NCBI GenBank assembly: GCA_018902545.1
Contig: JAHIQM010000020.1
Span: 1-64,000, forward strand
Length of the DNA stretch: 64,000 nt
Direction: 5' to 3'
DNA from: Pseudomonadota bacterium
GTDB taxonomy: Bacteria > Desulfobacterota > Desulfovibrionia > Desulfovibrionales > Desulfomicrobiaceae
In this document: positions 1 through 8,666 of the stretch, one piece after another
How positions within the stretch are numbered: position 1 is the first letter of the stretch
How the letters are laid out: each line of letters begins with the position of its first letter
The notes under the pieces: generated by a model
The model's database searches: none
Seen by the model: the letters and a program-made list of their open reading frames with translations, nothing else
Told to the model about the DNA's origin: nothing
Position numbers and translations under genes: made by a program

Positions 1-852
1 GCGTTTTTCGATATTGGCGGCCAGGGTCTCGCCGGAGATCTTCTCCGCGCCGTCGAACTTGCCGCTGCGGAAGTTCTTGGTCGGCAGCGCGCCGGCCTCG
101 TTGATGACGTTGACCAGCACCGCCGTGCCGAATCCGGGCAGGCCCTGGCTGGTGACGGGGTGCGTGCGCAGGACATCGACCCATTCCTTGCGGGCTTCCT
201 TGAACATCTCTTCGTTTCCGTAAACGGTCTTCACGTTCGCTGCGCCGTCGAGGATGATGGCCTTGACGCCCTTGGAACCCATGACCGCGCCCATGCCGCC
301 GCGGCCGGCGGAGCGGGAAGGCAGGCCTTCAGGATCGGAGAACTGGATGGTGGCGGCGGCCAGACACTGCTCGCCGGCGGGGCCGACCAGGGCGGTCACG
401 GACTTGTCACCGTAGGCAGCCAGGAGCTTCTCCTGCGCGGCGTAGGTGCGCATGCCGGCCACGGCGGAATCCTTGAACACGACCTTGCCCTCGGTGATGA
501 AGAGCTCCTGCATGGGGCTGCCTGCCTCGGGCTTGTCTTCGAGAATGATGGCCTGCAGGCCGAGTTTGGGCAGGGTGTGGGCAAACTGTCCACCGGAGTT
601 GCTCTCCTTGATGCCACCGGTCAGGGGGGACTTGGAGCCCACGGAGACGCGGCCGGAGTTGGCGGCATTGGTCGGAGCCAGCACGCCTGCGGCAAAAATG
701 AGCTTGTTGTCGGCGGAAAGCGGGTGACAGTTGGCCGGGACTTCCTTATTGACCACTCTGGAGGTCAGGGCGCGACCGCCAAGACCCGCCAGGTTGCCGA
801 GCTCTTCGAATTTGAAGCTCTTGGTCCGGGTATTAATGCGTAGAATTTTCAT
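1..852 (-). CDS. Aldehyde:ferredoxin oxidoreductase, N-terminal part (cut by window edge)
   Basis: The minus strand is open from an ATG at 852 to base 1, giving the first 284 residues of an AOR-family tungsten/molybdopterin enzyme, which oxidises aldehydes to acids with ferredoxin as acceptor in the cytoplasm. The opening MKILRINTR, the early GGRALTSR and the Gly-rich segments NSGGQFAHTLPK and SAGRGGMGAVMGSKGVKAI are typical of the family's N-terminal domain, where the pterin phosphates are bound. The [4Fe-4S] cysteines and the rest of the roughly 600-residue protein lie beyond the window. AAGGAG lies just upstream of the ATG. Which aldehyde it uses cannot be told. Confidence 0.85.
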   Translation of the reverse strand, partial: MKILRINTRTKSFKFEELGNLAGLGGRALTSRVVNKEVPANCHPLSADNKLIFAAGVLAPTNAANSGRVSVGSKSPLTGGIKESNSGGQFAHTLPKLGLQAIILEDKPEAGSPMQELFITEGKVVFKDSAVAGMRTYAAQEKLLAAYGDKSVTALVGPAGEQCLAAATIQFSDPEGLPSRSAGRGGMGAVMGSKGVKAIILDGAANVKTVYGNEEMFKEARKEWVDVLRTHPVTSQGLPGFGTAVLVNVINEAGALPTKNFRSGKFDGAEKISGETLAANIEKR

Positions 853-908
853 GAATGCTCCTTGAAGGTTTGGGCGCGCAGGCGCGTGTTGAACTTGCTT
901 TTAAGGAC

Positions 909-939
909 ATGTTAGCAGACAGTCTTCTGGAAAAGTCAA
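909..939 (-). promoter_or_regulatory. Possible sigma-70 promoter for the AOR gene
   Basis: On the minus strand TTGACT (934-939) is followed after 19 nt by TAACAT (909-914). Both boxes are reasonable but the spacer is 2 nt long, so this is only a candidate. It lies in the 107-bp region between the AOR gene and the divergent gene starting at 960. Confidence 0.25.
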
Positions 940-959
940 GAGAAAAGGGGGTTTGTGTC

Positions 960-1568
960 ATGGTAGGCATAACTTGCGCGGCTTCGAATCAACTCGTTCT
1001 GACAATCCCGGAAAATTCCGCCAAGGTATGGCACGGCCTGTTGCGCCGCGGGGTGGGGGTTTTCATCGAGCAGGCGTTGAGTGTGCGGGATTTCATGACC
1101 GAAATCCTGGGCATGGATTTAGACTATGCGACCAACAGCGTGCCCGGACTCTTCCTCAATAACGCACCTGTGGATGATTGGCGCGAGGAGCTTGTCGGCG
1201 ACGGCGATGAACTGGGCATGAGCGGCACCATGCCTGGCCTGTGCGGCATCGCGCTGCGGCGCTCCAGCCCCATCAAAGCCTTTCGTCCCGACCTGGTCAG
1301 CCGGCATGACGAAGATGCCCGCAGAGGCGGGGTGGCCACGGTCAAGATGTTCAATTTCGTGGCCCTGGACTGTTTCAAGCCGGTGCTCAAGCGCGGAGTG
1401 GTCGTTTCCCCTTCGGCAGTGCTGGAATACGTGGACGACCAGGAGATCAGCCTGCAGGAATGCGGATGTGAATGGAACGGCTCCCCGGCAAGCCCTTCCG
1501 AGGTGCGCGAGATCCTCGCCGGTGTCTGCGAGGAAATCAAGCTGTTCGTAAGGATGAACGCCGGATGA
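960..1568 (+). CDS. Conserved-looking protein of unknown function
   Basis: The product is 202 residues, with no signal peptide or clear membrane segment. I do not recognise a family. It has a short Cys pair (ECGCEW) near the C-terminus and an acidic, mixed alpha/beta-like composition. I chose the ATG at 960 because an AAGGGGG Shine-Dalgarno lies just upstream; the frame is open further 5' to 855 but that extension lacks such a signal. Its stop overlaps the rlpA start as ATGA, so the two are probably translationally coupled. It diverges from the AOR gene. Confidence 0.6.
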   Translation: MVGITCAASNQLVLTIPENSAKVWHGLLRRGVGVFIEQALSVRDFMTEILGMDLDYATNSVPGLFLNNAPVDDWREELVGDGDELGMSGTMPGLCGIALRRSSPIKAFRPDLVSRHDEDARRGGVATVKMFNFVALDCFKPVLKRGVVVSPSAVLEYVDDQEISLQECGCEWNGSPASPSEVREILAGVCEEIKLFVRMNAG

Positions 1569-2341
1569 GCAGGGCGATATCGCAGCTGTTTGGCGGTAGG
1601 GGTTGGCTGGCCACGGTGCTGGTTCTGGCGCTCTTGTGCGCGGCCATAAGCGGATGCGGTTCCAGATACGTGCCCGGAATAAGCGTTCCGCCCGCGCCGC
1701 AGAAGAAATCACCGGCACCTGCGCCAACGGGCAAGGGCGGGACATACAAGCCCTACACCGTGTTCGGGCAGACCTACTACCCGCTGGGATCGGCGGAGGG
1801 GTATTCCGAAACCGGGCTTGCCTCCTGGTACGGGCCGAATTTTCACGGCAAGAAGACAGCCAACGGCGAGCGCTACGACATGTACCAGATGACGGCCGCG
1901 CATCGTATCCTGCCCATGCACACGCGTCTGGTGGTCAGGAACCTCGAAAACGGGCGTACGACCGAGGTGCGGATCAACGATCGCGGCCCGTTCGTGGGCA
2001 ACCGCGTCATCGACCTGTCATATGCGGCGGCGAACATACTGGGGGTTGTCGGGCCGGGCACGGCGCGGGTCAGCCTGCAGACCATCCCGGGACAGCGCAT
2101 TCAGTACGTGGGGCCTTTTTACGTGCAGTACGGGGCCTTCGTGGTCGAGGAGAACGCCAAAAGGCTCAGATCGCGTCTTGTGGCGCGGGGTTTCCCGGGT
2201 ACCAGGATCACCAGGGGTGAACTGGGCGGGACAACGTTCTGGCGGGTACAGGTCGGGGCCTTCTCCAGCCTGGGCGAAGCCGAATCCATGCGGATCCGCC
2301 TGGCCAAAGAAAGCCCTGGAAGCTTTATTATTGCGGATTGA
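1565..2341 (+). CDS. rlpA: RlpA-type septal ring lytic transglycosylase lipoprotein
   Basis: The 258-residue outer-membrane lipoprotein is predicted to cleave denuded glycan strands at the septum. The signal peptide ends in a lipobox, AISGC, with the lipidated Cys at about residue 31. A double-psi beta-barrel follows (about 83-165) with the family pattern GLASWYG...TANGERYD...INDRGPF...DLS. The C-terminal SPOR domain (about 185-258) binds peptidoglycan. The order lipobox-DPBB-SPOR and the length fit RlpA. The ATG overlaps the upstream stop (ATGA). The 3' end overlaps the convergent ihfA gene by 14 bp. Confidence 0.9.
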   Translation: MSRAISQLFGGRGWLATVLVLALLCAAISGCGSRYVPGISVPPAPQKKSPAPAPTGKGGTYKPYTVFGQTYYPLGSAEGYSETGLASWYGPNFHGKKTANGERYDMYQMTAAHRILPMHTRLVVRNLENGRTTEVRINDRGPFVGNRVIDLSYAAANILGVVGPGTARVSLQTIPGQRIQYVGPFYVQYGAFVVEENAKRLRSRLVARGFPGTRITRGELGGTTFWRVQVGAFSSLGEAESMRIRLAKESPGSFIIAD

Positions 2342-2621
2342 GTTCGGCCCGCAGTTTGCGTGAAATGCGGAAAACCACGACCTTGCGCTCGGACAGGATG
2401 ATGGATTCGCTGGTCTGGGGGTTGCGGCCCTTGCGCGCGTCTTTTTCGTAGGCTTCGAACTTGCCGAATCCGCTGATCAGCAGGGAGTGGTCTTTCTTGA
2501 CCGCTTCCTTCATGATGTCGAGCATGGTTTCGACCTGCGCCTTGACCTCGGCCCGATTGCGCTCTGATTTTTCGTAAATGTTGTCGACAATTTCTGCTTT
2601 TGTCAGGGTACTGTTGCTCAT
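2328..2621 (-). CDS. ihfA: Integration host factor alpha-type DNA-bending protein
   Basis: This 97-residue HU/IHF-family protein binds the minor groove and bends DNA. The N-terminal helices (LTKAEIVDNIYEKSERNRAEV) and the arm sequence ARKGRNPQTSESI, with the intercalating proline, are typical. The extended N-terminus and the wording of the arm resemble IHF-alpha more than HU, but subunit assignment from sequence alone is approximate. A good Shine-Dalgarno (AGGAGG) precedes the ATG. IHF would be relevant to the sigma-54 promoter at 26.7 kb, since such promoters often use IHF-bent DNA. Confidence 0.85.
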   Translation of the reverse strand: MSNSTLTKAEIVDNIYEKSERNRAEVKAQVETMLDIMKEAVKKDHSLLISGFGKFEAYEKDARKGRNPQTSESIILSERKVVVFRISRKLRAELNPQ

Positions 2622-2763
2622 CGGTCCTCCTGGTCCGGGAAAGATCCCGGCTGGCGATATGTCTATCTTTCTGAAATAAATGCGATTTATGGAAAAATGG
2701 TCGTAAGTCGCCGTTTATGATAGGTGTTCTTGAATGTGCAATATCCAACGTGAGATTTTTTTT

Positions 2764-2788
2764 CAAGCCTAACAGCTTGTTTTTTTTT
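2764..2788 (+). terminator. Terminator/attenuator-like hairpin before the radical SAM-rimO operon
   Basis: A 5-bp stem (CAAGC 2764-2768 with GCTTG 2775-2779, loop CTAACA) runs directly into nine T residues. It sits only 13 nt before the ATG at 2802, so it either ends read-through from rlpA or acts in the leader of the following operon. The stem is short. Confidence 0.4.
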
Positions 2789-2801
2789 CTTTTTGACGAA
2801 T

Positions 2802-3830
2802 ATGATGAAAAAACCGGGCCTGCATTTTTTCCATCCGGAACCCCTGCGAACCGCGCTCAGGCTGCTTCCGGTTTTTCTCCCGTTCGCCGGATGTCCGAGG
2901 CGTTGCGTGTTCTGCGACCAGCACGTGCAGACCGGGCTCGGTGAGATTGGGCTTGAAGCTGCCCTGGCTGATCTTGCCGTTCGCCTTTCAAGGGAGAAAG
3001 GGCCCTACGGGCTGGGTTTTTTCGGAGGCACGTTCACGGGACTGAGCCTTGCCTGGCAGGACCGTTTTCTGGATCTTGTCGCCCGCTTCATGGGTCCGGA
3101 GGGGCTGGTCCATTTGCGTCTGTCCACCCGGCCGGACCGTGTGGACAGGCAGACGCTTGACCGATTGCGCGCCAAGGGCGTGTCCATGGTCGAGCTCGGG
3201 GTGCAGAGCTTTTCCTCTGCCGTGCTGGCGGCCAGCGGGCGTGGCTATGACGGATCCCTGGCGGAGAAGTCCTGCGCCATGGTCCGGGACGCCGGCCTTG
3301 AACTCGGAATTCAGCTGCTTCCCGGGCTCCCCGGTCATGACTTCGGGCTGTGGCGGGAGGATGTGCTGCGGACACTGGCCCTGAACCCGGACGTGGTGCG
3401 CATCTATCCGTGCGTGGTGGTGCGGGGCACGGTCCTTTCGGACATGTTCGAGGGGGGGGAATATGTCCCTTGGCCTTTGGACGCGGCGGTGGAGGAGTGC
3501 GGACGGGCCGTGCTTGCATTCTGGAAGCGGGGGGTGCGGGTCATCCGTCTGGGTCTGGCTGGAGAGGCGGGCCTGCTTGAGCGCATCATAGCGGGTCCGT
3601 GGCACCCGGCCTTTGGCAACATGGCGCGCTCCATGGCCCTGCGGCTGTTTCTGGAAGAGAAGATCTCGGCCGGGCGGGCGAGCCGGATTTTTCTGCCCCG
3701 GCGCCTTGCCGGAGAGCTGTGGGGACATGGCCGGGCCAATGCCCCGGCTTTGGCCCGGCTCGGTATTGTCAGGGAAAACGTGAATTTCTGGTCCGAGTCG
3801 GACATCGTCGTGGAACTGGAGGATATATGA
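2802..3830 (+). CDS. Radical SAM protein (Elp3/TIGR01212-like), function unknown
   Basis: The product is 342 residues. It carries a radical SAM [4Fe-4S] site as GCPRRCVFCDQ (Cys31, 35, 38), followed by FFGGTFTGL (SAM-binding GGE-like motif) and VELGVQSFSS, a pattern shared by Elp3-type and oxygen-independent coproporphyrinogen-type proteins. It lacks a recognisable acetyltransferase domain, so it is not a full Elp3. I picked the tandem ATGs at 2802; an in-frame TTG lies 9 bp upstream. There is no convincing Shine-Dalgarno, only a U-rich leader. Its stop overlaps the rimO start (ATGA), suggesting a joint role in translation-apparatus modification, which is inferred. Confidence 0.75.
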   Translation: MMKKPGLHFFHPEPLRTALRLLPVFLPFAGCPRRCVFCDQHVQTGLGEIGLEAALADLAVRLSREKGPYGLGFFGGTFTGLSLAWQDRFLDLVARFMGPEGLVHLRLSTRPDRVDRQTLDRLRAKGVSMVELGVQSFSSAVLAASGRGYDGSLAEKSCAMVRDAGLELGIQLLPGLPGHDFGLWREDVLRTLALNPDVVRIYPCVVVRGTVLSDMFEGGEYVPWPLDAAVEECGRAVLAFWKRGVRVIRLGLAGEAGLLERIIAGPWHPAFGNMARSMALRLFLEEKISAGRASRIFLPRRLAGELWGHGRANAPALARLGIVRENVNFWSESDIVVELEDI

Positions 3831-5152
3831 TACAAGTGCGGGTGCATACCATCAGCCTGGGTTGCCCCAAGAATCAGGTGGACACGGAATGGATGCTGGG
3901 CGGGTTCGGCTCGTTTTTCGTCAACGAGGCGACGGCCGAAGGGGCGGACGTGGTGCTGATCAACACCTGCGGCTTCATTGAGCCGGCGGTCAGCGAATCT
4001 CTGCAGGTCATCCTCGACATGGCCCGGACCCTGGCCGAACTGAGCCCCAGACCCCACCTCGTGGTCACGGGCTGCCTGGTTTCACGTTACGGGCAGGAGC
4101 TTGGCGCGGAATTGCCAGAAGTGGACCTTTTTCTGGAGATCGGCCGCCAGGGAGAACTCGGGCAGCGTCTGCGGGAGCTGGCGGCACAGCGCCGTGAAGC
4201 GCGTCCGGAGCTGGTGACGGCCCTTGACGGGTATGCCCCGTCGCGGCTGCTGACCACGCCGCCAAGCTACGCCTACCTGAAGATCGCCGAGGGGTGTGAC
4301 AACCGGTGCCGTTTCTGCACCATCCCGTCCATCCGCGGCCCGCTGGTCAGCCGGGGCGAGGCCGAGATCATCGACGACGCGAGACGCTGCCTGGATCAGG
4401 GCCGCAAGGAGCTGGTGCTCATCGCCCAGGACGTCACCGCGTACGGCCGGGACCGGGGGCAGAAGGCCCTGCGGGGCCTGCTCGAGAAGCTTGCGCCCTT
4501 GAACGGCCTTGAATGGATGCGCCTCATGTATCTCTATCCTGGGGGGCTTGACCGCGACCTGCTGGGCTTTTTGTCCGAACTGGGCAAGCCCTTCATTCCC
4601 TATTTCGACATCCCGCTGCAGCACGCCCACCCGGACATCCTGGCCTCCATGGGTCGGCCCTTCCGGCGCGATCCCCGGGCCGTGGTCGAGCAGGTGCGAG
4701 AATTTTTCCCCGAGGCGGCCCTGCGCACGACTTTTATCGTCGGCTATCCCGGCGAGACCGAGGAACACTTCGCGGCCCTGGAATCCTTTGTGCGCCAGAC
4801 GCGGTTCATGCATCTGGGCGTCTTTCCCTATTATCCAGAGGACGGTTCAGAGGCTGCGGTCCTGCCGAATCAGTTGCCCGACGAGGTCAAGGAGGAGCGC
4901 CGGGATCGCATTATGGAGCTGCAGGCCGAAATCAGCGAGGAACTGCTGGCCGGTTTCGAGGGCCAGGAGCTTGACGTGCTGGTGGACCGCCCCCACGAGG
5001 AATGGCCGGGATTGTACGAAGGCCGCGCCTGGTTTCAGGCCCCGGAGGTGGACGGGATCACCTATGTCAGCGGGGAGGATGTCGGCCCTGGGCGGATGGT
5101 CCGGGCCGTGATCGAGGAGGTCAAGACCTACGACCTGGTGGCCCTGGCCTGA
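3827..5152 (+). CDS. rimO: Ribosomal protein S12 methylthiotransferase RimO
   Basis: This 441-residue radical SAM methylthiotransferase adds a methylthio group to the conserved Asp of ribosomal protein S12. The UPF0004 domain holds the auxiliary-cluster cysteines (ISLGCPKN Cys13, INTCGF, and VVTGCL). The radical SAM motif is GCDNRCRFCTIPSIRG, and a C-terminal TRAM domain follows (about 375-441). The wording ISLGCPKN and the IPSIRG ending distinguish RimO from MiaB. It is coupled to the preceding radical SAM gene by ATGA. About 155 bp of AT-richer spacer separates it from rpsA, so it targets one ribosomal protein and precedes the gene of another. Confidence 0.93.
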   Translation: MIQVRVHTISLGCPKNQVDTEWMLGGFGSFFVNEATAEGADVVLINTCGFIEPAVSESLQVILDMARTLAELSPRPHLVVTGCLVSRYGQELGAELPEVDLFLEIGRQGELGQRLRELAAQRREARPELVTALDGYAPSRLLTTPPSYAYLKIAEGCDNRCRFCTIPSIRGPLVSRGEAEIIDDARRCLDQGRKELVLIAQDVTAYGRDRGQKALRGLLEKLAPLNGLEWMRLMYLYPGGLDRDLLGFLSELGKPFIPYFDIPLQHAHPDILASMGRPFRRDPRAVVEQVREFFPEAALRTTFIVGYPGETEEHFAALESFVRQTRFMHLGVFPYYPEDGSEAAVLPNQLPDEVKEERRDRIMELQAEISEELLAGFEGQELDVLVDRPHEEWPGLYEGRAWFQAPEVDGITYVSGEDVGPGRMVRAVIEEVKTYDLVALA

Positions 5153-5248
5153 GGGTCTGCAGGGGCAGAATGTACGCGCGGGAAAAATAATTTTTGAAAA
5201 CAAAGTATTATGTGCAGGAATTGGATATTTTCCCGGAGATTATTCTGG

Positions 5249-5277
5249 TTGTCAAGGTAGATTCACTCTGCTAGGAC
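5249..5277 (+). promoter_or_regulatory. Possible rpsA promoter
   Basis: TTGTCA (5249-5254) is followed after 17 nt by TAGGAC (5272-5277), 32 bp before the rpsA ATG. The -35 is good but the -10 is weak. The whole 5153-5309 spacer is AT-rich compared with its neighbours, as expected for a strong ribosomal-protein promoter region. Confidence 0.3.
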
Positions 5278-5309
5278 TGCCCAAATTTATTTTGTTAGGG
5301 GGTAAACGT

Positions 5310-7100
<1,791 letters not shown>

Positions 7101-7130
7101 CGCAGCTTCGTGCCCGTTACCCAAGCATGA

Positions 7131-7170
7131 CGCGAGGCTGCATCCGAGAGGGTGCGGCCTCGTTTTTTTT
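7131..7170 (+). terminator. Rho-independent terminator of rpsA
   Basis: The stem CGAGGC (7133-7138) / GCCTCG (7157-7162), extended by inner GCA/TGC and CC/GG pairs, is followed by eight T residues (7163-7170). It lies 30 bp after the rpsA stop and only 15 bp before the mqnE ATG, so mqnE expression must come from read-through or from a promoter inside rpsA. Confidence 0.85.
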
Positions 7171-7185
7171 CAAGGACAAGAACTT

Positions 7186-8268
7186 ATGATTGAAAGCGCG
7201 CTCGACAGCGCCAGCAAAAAGCGGCTGGCCACCCTCAGGCCGGGGGAACGCATTGAGGCGGAGTTTGCCCTTGAGATCGCCCGCAAGGCTTCGGCGCACG
7301 AGCTGGGCGAGGCCGCCCTGAGGCAGCGCCGTGCCCGGCACGGTGATCGGGCCTATTACGTCTACAACCAGCACCTCAATTATACCAACATCTGTCGCAA
7401 CCAGTGCCGTTTTTGCGCTTATTCCAAGCGCATCGGGGAAGAGGGCGGCTACACCTATTCCCTGGAGCAGGTGCGTAAGCTGCTGACGGACCGCATGGAC
7501 CATCCCATCCGGGAGATCCACATTGTCGGCGGGCTCAATCCTGATCTGCCCTACCAATATTATCTGGATATGCTCGCGCTGTGCAAGAAGCTGCGGCCCG
7601 ACGCGGTGGTCAAGGCCTTCACCGCCGTCGAAGTGGCCTATTTCGCGGACACTTGCGAGCGGGACGAGACCACGGTGCTGCGCGAAATGCGCGAGGCGGG
7701 CCTGGATGTCCTGCCCGGCGGCGGAGCGGAAGTGTTCGCCCCGGCCATGCGGGAAAAGCTTTGCCCTGAAAAAATCAGCGCCGACCGTTGGCTGCACATT
7801 CACGGACTGGCTCACGACATGGGCATGAAGACCAACTGCACCATGCTTTTTGGACACATCGAATCCTGGGAAGACCGTATCCATCATCTTGATCGTCTGC
7901 GCGTCCTTGAAGACGACAAGCCTGGTTTTGTCTGCTTCATCCCGCTGGCCTACCAGCCGCACAACAACGCCCTGGGCGTCGATGGTCCCACGGGCGAGGA
8001 ATATCTGCGTATGATCGCCGTTTCCCGGCTTTTCCTGGACAACATCCCGCACATCAAGGCCTATTGGGCTTTTGCCGGGATCAAGGCCGCGCAGATGGCC
8101 CTGTGGGCCGGTGCCGACGACTTCGACGGCACCATCGTGGAGGAGAAGATCGGACATGCCGCAGGTGCGGATTCGCCCAAAGGGCTGACCATCGCCGAAC
8201 TCGTGGAGACCATCGCCGCCACGGGGTTCACTCCGGTGCAGCGAGATACGTTTTTTCAAGAATTGTAG
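7186..8268 (+). CDS. mqnE: Aminofutalosine synthase MqnE
   Basis: This 360-residue radical SAM enzyme of the futalosine menaquinone pathway joins 3-[(1-carboxyvinyl)oxy]benzoate to SAM to give aminofutalosine. The cluster motif is ICRNQCRFCAYSK, preceded by LNYTN, as in the MqnE/MqnC/CofH group. CRNQCRFCAYSK, EIHIVGGLNP and KTNCTMLFGHIE favour MqnE over MqnC. AAGGA precedes the ATG. The other mqn genes are not in the window, although a UbiA-family prenyltransferase lies at 38.4 kb. Desulfovibrionales use menaquinone and this pathway, so the gene fits the host. Confidence 0.88.
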   Translation: MIESALDSASKKRLATLRPGERIEAEFALEIARKASAHELGEAALRQRRARHGDRAYYVYNQHLNYTNICRNQCRFCAYSKRIGEEGGYTYSLEQVRKLLTDRMDHPIREIHIVGGLNPDLPYQYYLDMLALCKKLRPDAVVKAFTAVEVAYFADTCERDETTVLREMREAGLDVLPGGGAEVFAPAMREKLCPEKISADRWLHIHGLAHDMGMKTNCTMLFGHIESWEDRIHHLDRLRVLEDDKPGFVCFIPLAYQPHNNALGVDGPTGEEYLRMIAVSRLFLDNIPHIKAYWAFAGIKAAQMALWAGADDFDGTIVEEKIGHAAGADSPKGLTIAELVETIAATGFTPVQRDTFFQEL

Positions 8269-8318
8269 CCCGAGACGCGTTCCGCTGTCCGAAGCGGGAG
8301 GCGGCGGAGTCCTTTTTC

Positions 8319-8337
8319 CTTGACTTTTTTGGTCAAG
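8319..8337. promoter_or_regulatory. Inverted repeat upstream of the small membrane-protein gene
   Basis: CTTGAC (8319-8324) and GTCAAG (8332-8337) form a 6-bp inverted repeat with a T-rich 7-nt centre, 59 bp before the ATG at 8396. TTGACT inside it could be a -35 box, but no good -10 is found at 16-18 nt. It may be an operator; this is inference. Confidence 0.3.
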
Positions 8338-8395
8338 ATATGGTTGTGAAAAGTTCCACATATGAATTTCTGGGACACGTTACGAGGAGGGAGTC

Positions 8396-8539
8396 ATGTT
8401 GGGTGAGCTTTTTGGGAACATGATGCACAGCACGGTGGAAGGTTTCATCGGGGTCGTCGGAATTTTCACGTATCTCGCAGCCATCGTCATCGCTGCCGTT
8501 TACCGCATTAAGGAAGGAATGAAGGAAGGCCATCACTAG
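8396..8539 (+). CDS. 47-residue single-pass membrane protein, unknown function
   Basis: The reading frame starts at an ATG preceded by ACGAGGAGGGAGTC, an excellent Shine-Dalgarno, and ends at TAG. The product has one hydrophobic segment (about residues 17-38: GFIGVVGIFTYLAAIVIAAVY) with a positively charged His-ending tail (RIKEGMKEGHH), so a small inner-membrane protein with the tail probably cytoplasmic. It is followed after 24 bp by a rho-independent terminator, so it is a self-contained small transcription unit. I recognise no family; it resembles small accessory subunits of membrane complexes only in form. Confidence 0.65.
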   Translation: MLGELFGNMMHSTVEGFIGVVGIFTYLAAIVIAAVYRIKEGMKEGHH

Positions 8540-8563
8540 AAAGGCTTCCTTGCGGAATTCTTA

Positions 8564-8591
8564 AGCGCGGCATTGTCCGCGCTTTTTTTTT
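8564..8591 (+). terminator. Rho-independent terminator after the small membrane-protein gene
   Basis: The 7-bp stem AGCGCGG (8564-8570) / CCGCGCT (8577-8583) has a 6-nt loop and ends in nine T residues. It isolates the small gene from glgB. Confidence 0.85.
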
Positions 8592-8612
8592 GCTACAAGA
8601 GCCCTTCTGTCC

Positions 8613-8642
8613 TTGCCAATGTTCCTCACTCTTCCCTATCGT
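8613..8642 (+). promoter_or_regulatory. Probable glgB-malQ promoter
   Basis: TTGCCA (8613-8618) and TATCGT (8637-8642) are separated by 18 nt, directly after the upstream terminator and 25 bp before the glgB ATG. The match is moderate (5/6 and 4/6) and the position is right. Confidence 0.4.
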
Positions 8643-8666
8643 AATTTTAATTCCCGGAGGTTATTC

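Noticed and set aside
7117-8361. A 414-codon open frame antisense to mqnE
   Set aside because: It is a shadow of mqnE with no recognisable protein features; it would also run through the rpsA terminator.
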